The position numbers and the translations under genes were made by a program. Shown piece by piece: positions 11,701-25,500 of a stretch of 64,000 nucleotides of DNA. Within the stretch, counting starts at the first letter, position 1, and each line of letters starts with the position of its first letter. The stretch covers positions 2,317,231-2,381,230 of the forward strand of contig JARUPZ010000013.1 of the NCBI GenBank assembly GCA_031213475.1, in the 5' to 3' direction. The DNA is from Nereocystis luetkeana. Its lineage: Eukaryota; Sar; Phaeophyceae; Laminariales; Laminariaceae. Under the pieces are notes generated by a model. The model ran no database searches. It had not been told where the DNA came from and worked only from the letters and a program-made list of their open reading frames with translations.

Positions 11701-14700
11701 TTAATAGTTCCTTGGCTCCGCTAAAGAACCCCGTCCATCAGGAAAAAAAAGGCTGAAAATTGCTAACCCCATCGTTGCACGCGACTCATCGACAGTACAT
11801 TCGGGGGCAGACAGATCCGTTACTAGTCGGATTTCTGTGATCTGCACCACCACATATACCTGTATAAGGTTTGCCGGTTGGGATCTGTACTGTAAGGCGC
11901 AGCTCTTGCGTCTATACCCGCACATGTCTCGCCCCGTGGATATCGGTGTTGTGCAGCTCTTGCCCGAATAACTCGCAAATGTCAACTATACGGATCTACA
12001 TGAGCTTAAAGTAGGCGTCCCGCAGCAAAAGGCGGTGGTGTGCCAGTAAGAGCAAAACGACCGTCATACTGAGGGGAGCCGCCTTATTCCTTCCAGGATA
12101 CGAGTGCGACCCCCCAGTCGCGCCGAGCGATTTTGACCGCCTTATATCGGGATACCGCCTTACTTAGACCGCGTTTTGGGGGGAAACCCTACTGTAATAC
12201 AGTAGATCGAGACCCACCCGACGTGTGAAAATGTTGTAAAAAAATACACTTCACCCTTTTAGGGCTGCAGTCCCGTTCTGGGGACAAACTACTTGGGGTT
12301 ATAGTGGTTTTTCCCGAATACGGGACTGCGGTCTTTGAAAGGCTTAAAGACACACAAGAGCACCGCACTCGGCGCTTGCATTCTCTCCGTGCAGTCAAGA
12401 AAACATGCCTGGAAAAAAGTCGTCCTTTTGTGTGTCGTTATTTTGCGTGTTATGCTGTTATACGGTGCGTTGACATTGTTGTAGGCCGAATACGGTAGCT
12501 TTTGTCTGTGTATCTATGCATTCGTCGTTGCAGTGGCGGACCGCGGGTACACGGACAAGTGCTATCGTATGCCACCTGCGTACAGTACTGTAGGCATGTA
12601 CCTGATACACAGACAGCACACAGAGCTATCGCATGCATCCTACAACACAACAATATCAACGTACCCGTATGTGTATAACCCCTAAGATGACAACAACCTC
12701 TCGGACGCATTTCCGGGCTGATTTTCTCTACAACTTGGCGAAGAGAGCACCTGCTGTGTCGTAAATCCCAGGGAACATGGATCGCTCGGACAGGTGGGTG
12801 TGCGTGCAGCCCCTCCGTTCCCCCCCCCCCCCCCCCTCGTTGCTTGAGCAGTAAAACCCCACTCGATCGATTCGATAAAAAAAAGCAGCCACCAAATAAG
12901 CTACATCATCTCAATATAATATAGCTTTTCTGTCGATTGGCAAACCATGACGAATTTCACTGTAGTGTAGCACGCAGGTTACTTAGACCGCGCGACGAGT
13001 CTTCGCCTTTGGGGAAACATGACGCCTTCACTAAGGCTCTTAGGCAAAACCACGACATCCAATATGCGGTAGTATGTAACCAGACGGGGTAACAACTAAC
13101 GAGGGCATCCAGTGTCCGGCCGCACAGGCCGGCAGCTTGGTAAAATTGATAGGATGACCCCGGCCGAATTTACGAGCTTTTGCACTTGGGCCATATGTTA
13201 TCGTGAAAAATGCTGAAATGTACCCTCGACTCGTGCCAAAAGTCCGGGCCCAAAGTCCATTCCACTCGCGTAATTTACGAGGGCGCATTCTATACTCAAG
13301 TTGTGTCAATCCGTGCCGCAAGACAGGAGCAGCATTGTTCACGTTGTTGGTACGGTATACTAATATTATACCAAATTGTTCCAGTTTTGCAGACCATACT
13401 GCTCCTATTCTGCAATACAAATTGACATCTCTTTTAGGACTACTACAGCAGTCCCGTTTTGGGGACAAACTACTTAGAAGTTAAGTGGTTTGTCCCCAAA
13501 TCGGGACTACAGTCCTCAAAGGGCGCTCTTATGCTATAACACGCTCGTACGGCTGTGAGTGGGCTGACTATGGGTCGCCGGCCAGCGATTGGTCGGCTAT
13601 TTCACATTCAAAGCTACGACGTATACTTGACGTACTTGGTATTGCGGCAATTTGCAGACCTCGGCGTCATTGCATCTGACTGGAGCAATATATCTACTCG
13701 TTTTAGCATTACTATTGACACTACTGCTGTACGAGTAGTTAATTGTAATTCAGCTAGGTAGCGTTCTGCCGCCACCCAGGGAACATACACTATTAGCAAT
13801 CAGAAACCAAATATGGCGAACGAAAATATGGGGACAACAGGGTTTGCGGGCTCATTGTGGGTTCTGATTTCCATGGGCTGCCAGAAAAAAAAAATATATA
13901 TATATATATATATCTGGTGTGAAGGTGTTACCTACTGAGCTATAGGGGTAAAAGACCGATCGATTACCCAGGTAATCCTTTTAACACTCTCCCCCCCTCT
14001 GAACGGCGGGGTCTTTGGGGCGTCGGAACCGTAGACGTCCGTACGCTGACCTACCCGCTTCGTTTCATTACCTGGGGATCCAGGGAGATGTGTCTTTCTA
14101 GGTGTGCACGCGCAAGCGTTTCTGTACGCGAAACGTTCGAAGTGAGGTTCGAACCCGTGACCTGGACGACGTCAAATGTGAAGGTGTTACCTACTGAGCT
14201 ATAGGGGTAAAAGATCGATCGATTATCCAGCCCAAGGGAATCCTTACAACCCCGGACAAAGGCGCCCGGAAAAAAAAATGTGAACCGTCACCCATTTTTT
14301 TTCGCTAGACAGGGGAGGGGGCGGGTTACTAAAAACACGTGAAAAAAAATGAAAAGAAGGATTTTGTTTCCCCCCATTTTCTTATTTTTCATCACGTGAT
14401 CACAGCGGTTGCAACGGTTTTCCATTCCGACCTGGGCTGCTGTGGTGTGTCGTTTCCTATTTTTCACGGACGCCCCTGCCCCGGACGCGCATTTATTTAT
14501 ATGGACCGTTTCCGAAAGTTGTGGATGCTTCAAAAAGGAATTTTGAAATTTGAGATTGAACCTTCAGTTTTGCCCCCCCAATACATTAAGCTTGGAGTTT
14601 CGCGCATGTGTCGGAACCCTTGGGAGAGATATACCTGCCGGCACACTTTTCGTTATTGGGGGTACGGGTACGGTCACCCGTTAGAACCGCAGTCCTGTTT

Positions 14701-16033
14701 TGGGGAAAACTTTCCTTTGAATTTTTCCTGGTTTCTCCCCAAAGACTGTCTACTGTAGTACTGCAGTCCTATTAATAAAAGGGTTACGCGTTCAGTTTAT
14801 AGGATGTGGGGAAACCAGAGCCCTTGGTGCCTGCTACAGCTGCTGCTTGCAGAATCTCGATATTTTGACGCGCATACACTCATCAAATTCCATTGCCAGC
14901 AGGGTATTTAGTATTTACTACCTGGTACCTATTTACGCTAGTCCCAGTTACAGCAGGATAGTACATATAGAGCGCTTGGAAACCCACGCCGTGCAAGCGA
15001 ACATTTTTTGGGCTGGCTGGACTTGGCCTACTGCTGTACCGCTCTGGGCGGGAGTATAAGGACCGTTTATACATCAATATGAACACCAAACGGTTGTCGT
15101 TCTACTGTAATGCCGGTCGCCCCGGTGGTTCAAGTGGTTAACCTCGAATTCTACTAGTGTTTGAGTCCTGGGTTCGTTCGAGCCCCAGGTGGGCCGGACA
15201 TTTGACTTTATTTGCAAAAATAAAAATAAAAAGGATTCAATTGTTGAGAGCGCCTTGCAGCGTGGGTAGGCACAATTCGATGCGAGTCGACGAGGGAAGA
15301 AAAGGCTGAAATCTTCTCGCGATAAAAATGAAGGCACGTACCGTAGCGGGAAGGGGGTAGAAGAGCCTGGCTATGTGACCCCGGATCTGAGTTACAAGTT
15401 GGAAGGAGAGAGAGAAGAAGATGCGCGGAGATAATATAAAGGATGAGCAAAAAAAAAAAAAACAAAATGTAGATTGCTTTTAGAGTCGACGGTTTCATTT
15501 CAGATTTTTTTTTTATTCTGTCTTCTCGTTCTTATTTTCTGGTTTCGCTTGTGTTGTTGTGTTTTCGTACCCGGTACGCTGGCATTTCACTTGCTTTACC
15601 CATGAAGTTGAAGTTGCGATTATTTTCGTTCTGGATCTTCCTCTGATTCACACACAGTCTGTGACCACCTAGGATAAGGAATCAGGACTGACACTGGGTA
15701 AATCGTTGAAGCTGGGTGGAAAGGATGATTCAATGTGAAGACACACACGGAGTTCGGGGCAGGACAGCGTGTTAAGAATGGAAAGTGAAACTGAAAATGA
15801 AAACATAACATGAAAATCTACTTGAAGATCACAATTTCGCGAGACGGGTGTGTATGGCACAATTCGATGCGAGTCGACGAGGGAAGAAAATGCTGAAATC
15901 TTCTCGCGATAAAAAATGAAGGCACGTACCGTAGCGGGAAGGGGGGAGAAGAGCCTGCTATGTGACCCCGGATCTGAGTTACGAGTTGGAAGGAGAGAGA
16001 GTAGAAGATGTGCGAAGATAATGAATGGGATGG

Positions 16034-16086
<53 letters not shown>

Positions 16087-19000
16087 TGGCCGGTCGCCCC
16101 GGTGGTTCAAGTGGTTAACCTCGAATTCTACTTGTTTGAGTCCTGGGTTCGAGCCCTAGGAGGGTCGGACTTAGACTTTATTTGCAAAAATAAAAAAAGG
16201 GATTCAATTGTTGAGAGCGCCTTGCAGCGTGGGTAGGCACAATTCGATGCGAGTCGACGAGGGAAGAAAAGGCTGAAATCTTCTCGCGATAAAATGAAGG
16301 CACGTACCGTAGCGGGAAGGGGGGAGAAGAGCCTGCTATGTGACCCCGGATCTGAGTTACGAGTTGGAAGGAGAGAGAGAAGATGTGCGAAGATAATGAA
16401 TGGCATGGAAAAAAAAAAAAAAAAAAAAATGTGTGTTCTTCACAATAAATCGCTCTTTCTACCCGTCGACATCCAGAACAACCATGTTCGTGCCGCTTCT
16501 TCCATCCTAGAGAGAAAGCTCAGTGGGCACAAAACTACGGCAAAAAGGGTACTGTTGTTTTGGGAGAGGCAGGAAGGGAGTGAAGTGATACAGGGTTTCA
16601 GTACTATTATACGAAGTGAAGGCCGGCGTCCCCGGTGGCTTGGTAGGTGGTCCGCGTGTGTTAAGATCACGGAGAGCGGGACACTTTGTATCCCTGGACA
16701 GGTCTGCCTATTAAGCCGGCACTCGTTGGTACTCACGTTGATGTTCGTTTAGAGATAGAAGAGCCACTTTATTCTTTTCGTGCACGACGGAGACTGGGAC
16801 CACGCTCGTGCCTCTCTGGAAAACCCCTGGTTTTCCACATAAGATACGCCTTCCAAGTACTACAAATACGATCCCAGTGCCAGAACCCAGGTAATTACCG
16901 CGCTTAACCTCATACAAAGCAGTATCATAACACGTGCCTATCAAGATCAATTTCGTGGGTTCAAGTCTCACCGAGTGCATACTCGTAGGGGCTTTTTCTT
17001 GCACAAAAAATTGATCAGCGGAAAGCGCGAGCGCGTGACTTAGCTACATCCGATGAAAATCGACGAGCAGTGGGAATGCTGAACCCTATGCGCGACAAAA
17101 AAAAGGCACGTACCGGGGGGGAGAAGGGACGACACCTGTGACCACGGCTTGTCCAGAAGATCGCTGAGGGTAAAACCTCCTACGAGTTAGGCTGGAAAGT
17201 AAAACTGATATTAAAAGAAAAAGAAAAAGTGATAAAGTAGTAAGCAGAGTAGATGTACTGAGGCAGCCGGTCGCCCCGGTGGTTCAAGTGGTTAACCTCG
17301 AATTCTACTTGTTTGAGTCCTGGGTTCGAGCCCCAGGTGGGTTGGACTTTGACTTTATTTGCAAAAATAAAAAAGGATTCAATTGTTGAGAGCGCCTTGC
17401 AGCGTGGGTAAGCACAATTCGATGCGAGTCGACGAGGGAAGAAAAGGCTGAAATCTTCTCGCGATAAAAATGAAGGCACGTACCGTAGCGGGAAGGGGGG
17501 AGAAGAGTCTGCTATGTGACCCCGGATCTGAGTTACGAGTTGGAAGGAGAGAGAGAAGATGTGCGAAGATAATGAATGGGATGAGAAAAATAAAAATAAA
17601 AAAATGCCCATATCGTCCTGGATACGGCAGGCACGACATACAGTTTCTACGAAATATAGAAACATCGAAAGAAACAAACAAACACATCGAAAGACAAAAA
17701 GAGAAAAAAAAAAAAGAGACGTGGCAGACAAAACAGAACAATCTATCAATAGAGGAACGATACGACCACCAATAAACAGAGCAAGACTGCAAACATAAAA
17801 AAAATGACAGGCAAACCGAGACCCAACCACCGGAAGAACCCCGCTGATATAACGTAGATGTCAGATGTACCGTAGCGGGAAGGGGGGAGAAGAGCCTGCT
17901 ATGTGACCCCGGATCTGAGTTACGAGTTGGAAGGAGAGAGAGAAGAAGATGTGCGAAGATAATGAATGGGATGAGAAAAAATAAGAATAAAAATGTACAA
18001 ACTGCTGCCGCCACCTGGAAGGTGCTTTGGACTTTGGTCTGCCTGTTATTTCCCCTTTGTTATTTTTGCGTTGTAATTTTTTTCCTTGGTTCTTTGTCTT
18101 ACTCTGTTTACAAGCAGTGGTGTTTTCGTTATTATTATTTTTTTTTCAGCTCGTTCTTTTTCAAGTGTTGGCCACCTCGCCTGCGGGGGGGGGGGGCACG
18201 ACAGATTATTTCTCCTAGTTTTTGCTTTCATTTTTTTTTCTTTATCTCTTTCGATTTGTCTACTTTGTTTTTGTTTTCTCTTTGGTTGTTTCTTTTCGTT
18301 TCACTATTTCATAGATTGTGTATGTCGTGCCTGTCGTATCTAGTTTGTTTGTTGTTTTGTTTGTTGTTCTCACATTAACTCTCTGACGAAGGAGTCCGTG
18401 GTCACACAAAAGGTACTGGAGCCCTAGGAAGATCCGAAAAACGAACCAAAAAACGAAAATTCGGCTGCCTCCAAATACACGAGACGAAGAAAGCGCACAC
18501 GAGCTAAAACCAATGTGCAAACTGAACTAACATGGCCGCGGGTATATCCTCTCAACTATAACATAGAAGAGTACCCCCGTTCCCACCACTAACCAACTCG
18601 TGGCTGCTGACTACAGCGGATGCTGTCTGAAGTGCTGCCTGCACCGTACGAAACGCACGGTAGTCGTGAAAACGAAAGAAGAATACACCTGCCTGCTATC
18701 TGGAGTGCTGTCAGAGTGAAAACTCGCGGATATGCAGTGAAAAAAGGAGCAATCGAACCTTACTACCACACGAATATCAACGATCGCTATCTCTTCCTGG
18801 TTTGTCTGACACAAGTATTAATAGTATGATGACATGGCTTTGCATTGCCCACTGCAGTGCTTACTGCATACCAGGTACCAGGTACGTGGCAGCGTAGTAT
18901 CTCTGTGGCGTAGCTTCGTGACCACAGAACTTGTATCTCTTCTAGGATTGAAGAATCGGCACGGACACTGGTTGTGCTGGATGTCGACGGGTAGAAAGAA

Positions 19001-19332
19001 CGGTTTAATGTGAAGAACATAGACACACAGATGCTGGGAGATACTACTAATGATATTGATAATATTATTGCAACATAACTTTACTGCTGTGCGAAGAACA
19101 CTACTATTGATACTATTAATATTAATATATTATTAATAGATCATAAATGTCGGAGTATATGTTCGAAGTACCACGAGATGGGGGAACATGATCACAAAGA
19201 CGCGGGTCGTAATATTGGAAAACTCGTCTCCCATTTCGTCACAGCAGCACCACCACCAGTGCTGCACTGACAGTGCTGGCAGCTGCTGCTGTCGCACAAC
19301 AAGTTAGCCGCTGCTCTTGCCGCCGCCACCGC

Positions 19333-19408
<76 letters not shown>

Positions 19409-19488
19409 GGTGTAGGTGTTAGTGTTGCTGTTGCTGTCGTTGATGCTACTGCTGTCGTTAGTGTTGTTGCTGCTGCTATCCTTGATGC

Positions 19489-19519
<31 letters not shown>

Positions 19520-22500
19520 TCTACACCTCGTACGCGACTGCGGCTTGCGTTCGCGCAGCCAGGGCCTTGGGGCGCATAGCAATAAAGACCAAGAGTGTTT
19601 GTTACCAAAACCTACCACAAGGGTCCCCGTTACAGTAGATATATTCACTTGCGTACACCACTTTGGCCAGAAATATAAGGAGCGTTTACACATAAATATC
19701 TAGACTGAATAATCCTTCTATTTACGCCCAGAGTGATACATCACAGCAAAATACGTCGTACAGCAGCACAGACAGTTAGGCTCACTATCGGAGAGCTTTT
19801 TTTTCCAGAACTTCCAAATTTTGGAAATAATTCGAGATATATATCAAGATATGGAGGCGTTCTGTCACTATTCGACAGATTCTCTAGAAGCAAAAAAAGT
19901 CATGTTTGTTAAATTTCACGCGTTTGGAAAAAAACAGGAAAATCTGGAAGATTAAAAAAGTGCGCGAAAAAAACATGGAAATTATGGGAAGAAACTCTCC
20001 GATAAGGGCCCATCTTAACGAGAACATTATTTTTATGATACTCCGCCGATCTTTTTTTTCGTTTTATTTTATTTGCATCTGATTGATCGAAAAGTGAATC
20101 ATCACCCATTCGGCACGTTGATGTTTGATTCGAATTAAAACGAAAAAAACGAATTCGACAGGAAGTTTTTTGGGACTTCTTTCGATCTTCGAGTTATTCA
20201 AATCGGGGAGTTTATCCAACTCGACGTGGCATGCTCCTGAAACCGAAGCGAGCCACGCAAACTTGAGCCGTGTCGTCGACTGCTTCACACGTGAGATCCA
20301 CCATTTCCGAGAGACAAGGCCACCGGAGCACCCGCAGCGCGAGGTCCGACGGTCCCTAGCACAGAGTAGACCATCGACGGCTCCTCAAAAATTCACAAGG
20401 CCGTCGCAAACCCAGTTTTCCATCCCTCTTTGCCTCGCGAACCACATGAGCACCGACCAGGTCACGACTTCGCTCAGAAAATCGATCGCTATATCTCCGT
20501 CGCTGCTGCCTGCGTGGGGCTTCGGGGCTGCTCCAGCCACCCAAGACATCCCAAGAGCGATAGCCTCTTCGGCGGTGCCGGCAGAAACAACCGGCCGCTG
20601 CCCGCGGCGCCCCGGGGAGGACGTGGGCCGTCGCTCACCTCGTTGGTTGCCCTCTGGTGTTCGTTGACCCTTGTGCGTTATTCGATCTAAAAATACATAT
20701 GCGCTTATTCCTCGATAGGACCCAAAGGCATATTTTTCACGAAATTCTAATCGAATCAAATATTTTTTTTACTTCCTATTCTATTATCATGAAAAGGGTT
20801 GTTCGTTAAGATGAACCCTAAGAGGACCCTTTGCCTTGGTGGGTCAACACCCCCAGTGGAGTCTGGGGTGACCATTGGCCACCTGATCTTGTGCTAACCT
20901 TTTTAGGACTGCAGTCCAGTTTTGGGGACAAAGTACATAATATTTGAGTGTTTAGACCTATGCCAATGGTACAGCGAAGTTGCAATAAAAACTTTGAATT
21001 TCAAAGATACCCGCCAAAATTCTTCAGAACACGCTTCCTATGGGCCACCTAAAAAAAAAAAAAAAATCCTAACTTTTGGAAAAGCCCGAAAAAAGCAAAT
21101 CTGGGGCCGATGTTGGGCCAACATCGGCTTGAGAAAAACTCAGGCCGATCTTTGGTTCGAAGCGGCGAGATTCCGAGTCCTCGACAGACATCGATCAACA
21201 AAACCAACGATTGCGTCATGAATTCTGAACGGAGTGCGCTCGTTAGGGGCTCCGACCCACCCTAGGGTCACCGTCTTCACACCATGGCCGGTGTCATGTG
21301 GCGGGAGCTGACCAGGCGCGTGATAAAAAAACATTTGGCCGCTGGTTTGCGCAAAACAGAAGACAAAACTTCTCCATCCGTCTCGAATGGCAAAAAATAG
21401 ACTTTTTTTCAGGTTTGGGAGGATACCGTAGGACGCCGCCGGCAAGCTCTCGCCCCCTAGACCATGGATCCGCCTGATATATTCGAGGCCGTCATCTATA
21501 CTCGTTGGGCTTGCCAGATACCGAGTGGGTTGGCCGTGGGCTGAGTCTATGTCGAGATCGAGCGTCGATCGTCGCACGAGCTGGTTTCGATCACCGTGTT
21601 GACAATTTGCCACCAGAAAAACACAAATTGCGCCGCCTGCAGCCGTTGGGGAAAATAAAATAAAAAATAAAACATTTTTCTCTTTTTTTCCCACAGCGGC
21701 GGTACGAGATTTTTTTCGGCTGTTTTTTTAAAGCCATATATTTGAAAAAAAACTTTTGAACTTCGCGTTTCCATTGGCATAGGTCTTAGTCCCCAAAACT
21801 GGATTGCGGTCCCAAAAGGGTTGACGTTTACCAGGTATGCAGTTTGCAGCCTTTGGCATACCTAGCGGTAGCAATACTAATATTAATACTAGTAATTCTC
21901 GTTCTCGATGGGTAGGCACAATTCGATGCGAGTCGACGAGGGAAGAAAAGGCTGAAATCTTCTCGCGATAAAAATGAAGGCACCGTAGCGGGAAGGGGGG
22001 AGAAGAGCCTGCTATGTGACCCCGGATCTGAGTTACGAGTTGGAAGGAGAGAGAGAAGAAAGATGTGCGAAGATAATGAATGGGATGAGAAAAAAAAACA
22101 CACACACACACGCACACACACCGGAGCCTTGTACCAGATACAGGACTCTTCCGACTGGTATCTTGTACGATACACGTATTACCTACGATCTACAATACAG
22201 CAGTACCAGCAGTACCAGCAGGTGAGACATGGGCAGCAGCCTGTTGAATTTGTTACTCGGGAAAGGGCATGATCCACGCTATACGTGTGCGTCACGCGGA
22301 TCGCCACCGTGGCCCATCTCATCATACTGCGGACAGCTCACCACCGATTGCTTCTCCGCTGCATCGGATTGGAAGAGAAACAGTCGCGACGGATACCACA
22401 TGCTTTCATACGCTCATAGATGCACTGGCCCAAGACTGTCTGTGAGAACGTCGAAAGAGACGACGGTGCGAAAGCGGAGGACACTTTTCGCGGGGGTTCG

Positions 22501-25500
22501 TGGCTCGTATGGGTGGCGAGAGACTACCCAAACGAGTGATGTTTGAGGGACTGAAAGGGGGGCAAAGAAAGGGTTACTTCGGAAGGCAAGAGCAGGACTC
22601 GAAGGGTTGTCTCGAACGCGATCTATCATTGTTCAACTTGCTCATCGAAGAAAAACAATGGACGCTGGCAGCGAAGAAATCCGGGCAAGTGGTTCAGACC
22701 TGTTGAGGAAGCGGGAGAACAGCAGTGGTACATGAAGCGCTGGTTCGTTAACCCCTTTAGAACCGCAGTCCCGTTTTGGGGGGCAAACTACTTGAAATTT
22801 GAGTAGTTTGTCCCCAAAACGGGACCGCGGTTCTAAAAGGGTTAAGGCGAAGGGGAATGTACAGTACGAACGACGAGCGCTTGAGGTACAAAATGCGCTG
22901 CAACTTAAGGCGCCGTCGGGCCCAAGCCCCTGGGGGGGAGGAAGAGGAGCCGCGTTGAAGGAGGCGCAGCAACAGCAGCTAGGCCGGTTAAGAATATGGA
23001 GGCGCCCGCCGAAACTTGGCACTGGCCGTCTTTCTAATTGAAACGCCGAGTGACTACTGCCTAATGCTGTGTTACAATCCCAGTTTGATTTGTTTGATTT
23101 GTTTTATTTTTGTTTGCTGCGATGCCCTATTCCCTGCCGAGCCCATGGTACACCCCCCGCCGTACCCTGCCATCCCGCGTTGCCTTATTGTTATATTTGT
23201 GTAACCCTTAGATATGTCTCCTTTTGTTTCCAATTTTGTTGAGGTTTTATTTTTTTGAGCCCTCCCTTGGTCCGTCTGTCTTTGTCCTCTTTGTGTCGGT
23301 TGTCGGTTGTGTCGTCTTGACCCATCAACTGGGCATAGGAGGACTGTTTGTTTTTTGTTAGCTCTTTGCCCTTGTCTTCTTGCTTTCCGTCTGGCCTTCT
23401 TCTTGTGACGTCCTTATATTGGTCCATCAGCTCGCCATGTAATAGGACTGATCGTACCAGCAAACAGCAACCTTGTCCTCGGGACTCGGCCTTCACCCTG
23501 GCCGCGTGTCCTTTCTTTTTATTTTCCCCATTCTTTCTGTTCCCTCTTTGTGTTGAATTTTTTCTCTTTCCTTTCATTTTTTCGAGTGTACACACTTCGT
23601 ATAGTACCATGGATATGCGCATCGTGTTTTTCGGTTTCGAGTGATACCGGCGTGCCGGGCGATATATATATATATATCATACCACAGCTCGTTATTTAGG
23701 ACCATTTCCCTCACGGACTGGTATGATTCCGACGTGCGCACTATTTCGTATTTGTTTATTTTCTCCCATCGAGATGACTTTTTGTTCAGAGCCTGTTTTG
23801 CGATCACAGGCAGGATTTCAGGGGGAGGTGAACTAATGTGAGAACATCATCATCCTCATACGAAGTGTGTGTGTTCTTCACATTAAACCGTTCTTTCTAC
23901 CCGTCGACATCCACCACAACCAGTGTCCGTGCCGATTCTTCAATCCTAGAAGATATACAAGTTCTGTGCTCACAAAGCTACGCCACAGAGATACTACGTT
24001 GCCACGAACCAGGTATGAGTAAGCACAGCAGTGGGCAATGCATGTCACTATACTATTAATACAGTAGATACGACAGGCACGACATGCACATTCTATGAAA
24101 TAGAGAAACGAAAGGAAACAATCAAAGAGAAATCAAAATCAAAGAAGACAAATCGAGAGAGGTAAAGAAAAAAAATGAAAGCAAAAACTAGAATAAACAA
24201 GTACTATGATACAGTAGACTAAATTCTGTACAATATCACCCGAGTTTTCATATATTCTGTCATGCTCGTTTCAGAACTGCCCGCCCCCACCGTTTTGGAG
24301 ACAACCCACTATTAATCGTACCTTGAGATACCGGAGTACGAAGTACGTTGTAATATTTGAAACTCAGGACCATCATCGATTCCTAGTTGACGATCTTCTG
24401 TTAGATTTTTCAGGGGGCAGATACACCCCTGATCTGGACCGATCTAAAGCTCATGTTGCCCGGTGGGAGCCGCACAATCTGCAAGATTTACCATTAATAG
24501 CACATTGTTTCTCTGTGCTGGATCTGTACTATATAGATCCGGCCAACATATCGCAACGGCAGGGTATTTTGACCTAAACGACCTGCAGATAGATCATGAT
24601 CTGTTCGACGTGTGAGACTATTAATACAGCAGCAGTACATCAGCATTAAATTACCATATAACACGCAAGATAACACATCGCCTGTGACGAATTTCAGACC
24701 CGGTTGCCTCGAGAAAACACGGTGGGCACACAGCGAAAATTGTGGTTCTAGAAAGATCAAGATTTCGTCGAGAAGGTTGCAAAGACGCATCGCTTGGCGC
24801 ATACGCCGTCCCTGTCGGCGAGAACCCCGGCTTTGAAAATTGTCCGAGGGGGTGTGTTATCTTGTGTGTGTTTACCAGTACGATACTACCGCTGTTGGCA
24901 ATACTCGTGGATATTCAATATTGTTACGTATGACGAGCCAAAGGGTCCTGTCATGTACGAGTATATACCTATCTTTCTTTCTTTTTCTTTTTTTAACATC
25001 ACTTTTACTTTCCAGCCTAGCTCGTAGGAGGTTTTACCCTCGGCGATCTTCTGGACAAGCCGTGGTCACAGGTGTCATCCCTTCTCCCCCCAAGACTTAA
25101 GTACGTGCCTTTATTTTTTGTCGCGCATATTATAGGGTTCAGCATTCCCTCTGCTCGTCGACTTTCATCGAATGTAGCTAGAACTCACGCTCTCGCGCTT
25201 TCCGCTGATCAATTTATTTATGCAAGAAAAAGTCCCTTCGAGCATGCACTCGGTGAGGCTTGAACCCACGAAATCGATCTTGATAGGCACGCGGACCACC
25301 TACCAAGCCACCGGGGACGCTATCCTATCCTGTTACTACCATACAAATAATATGAGTGAAGGACAAAGCACAAGTGTACCAGGTAGGGCACTACGTACGG
25401 GGTATCCTACAACACAAAACGAGTACTCGTACGAATAAGAAACCTTCTTGATGCTATTGTACGATACCACGAGTCATACCTGCTGTACGTAACAGGAAAT

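Noticed and set aside
14339-14758. 139-codon frame
   Set aside because: It runs through a MITE-2 copy and low-complexity sequence and shows no protein motif.
834-17350. tRNA gene calls at the SINE-A heads
   Set aside because: The B-box arm is perfect but the anticodon and acceptor arms do not fold well, and each copy continues into a SINE body with poly(A).
15913-17775. Recurring frame beginning MKARTVAGRGEKSLLC
   Set aside because: It is the SINE-A body read in one frame; the same peptide recurs with every copy.
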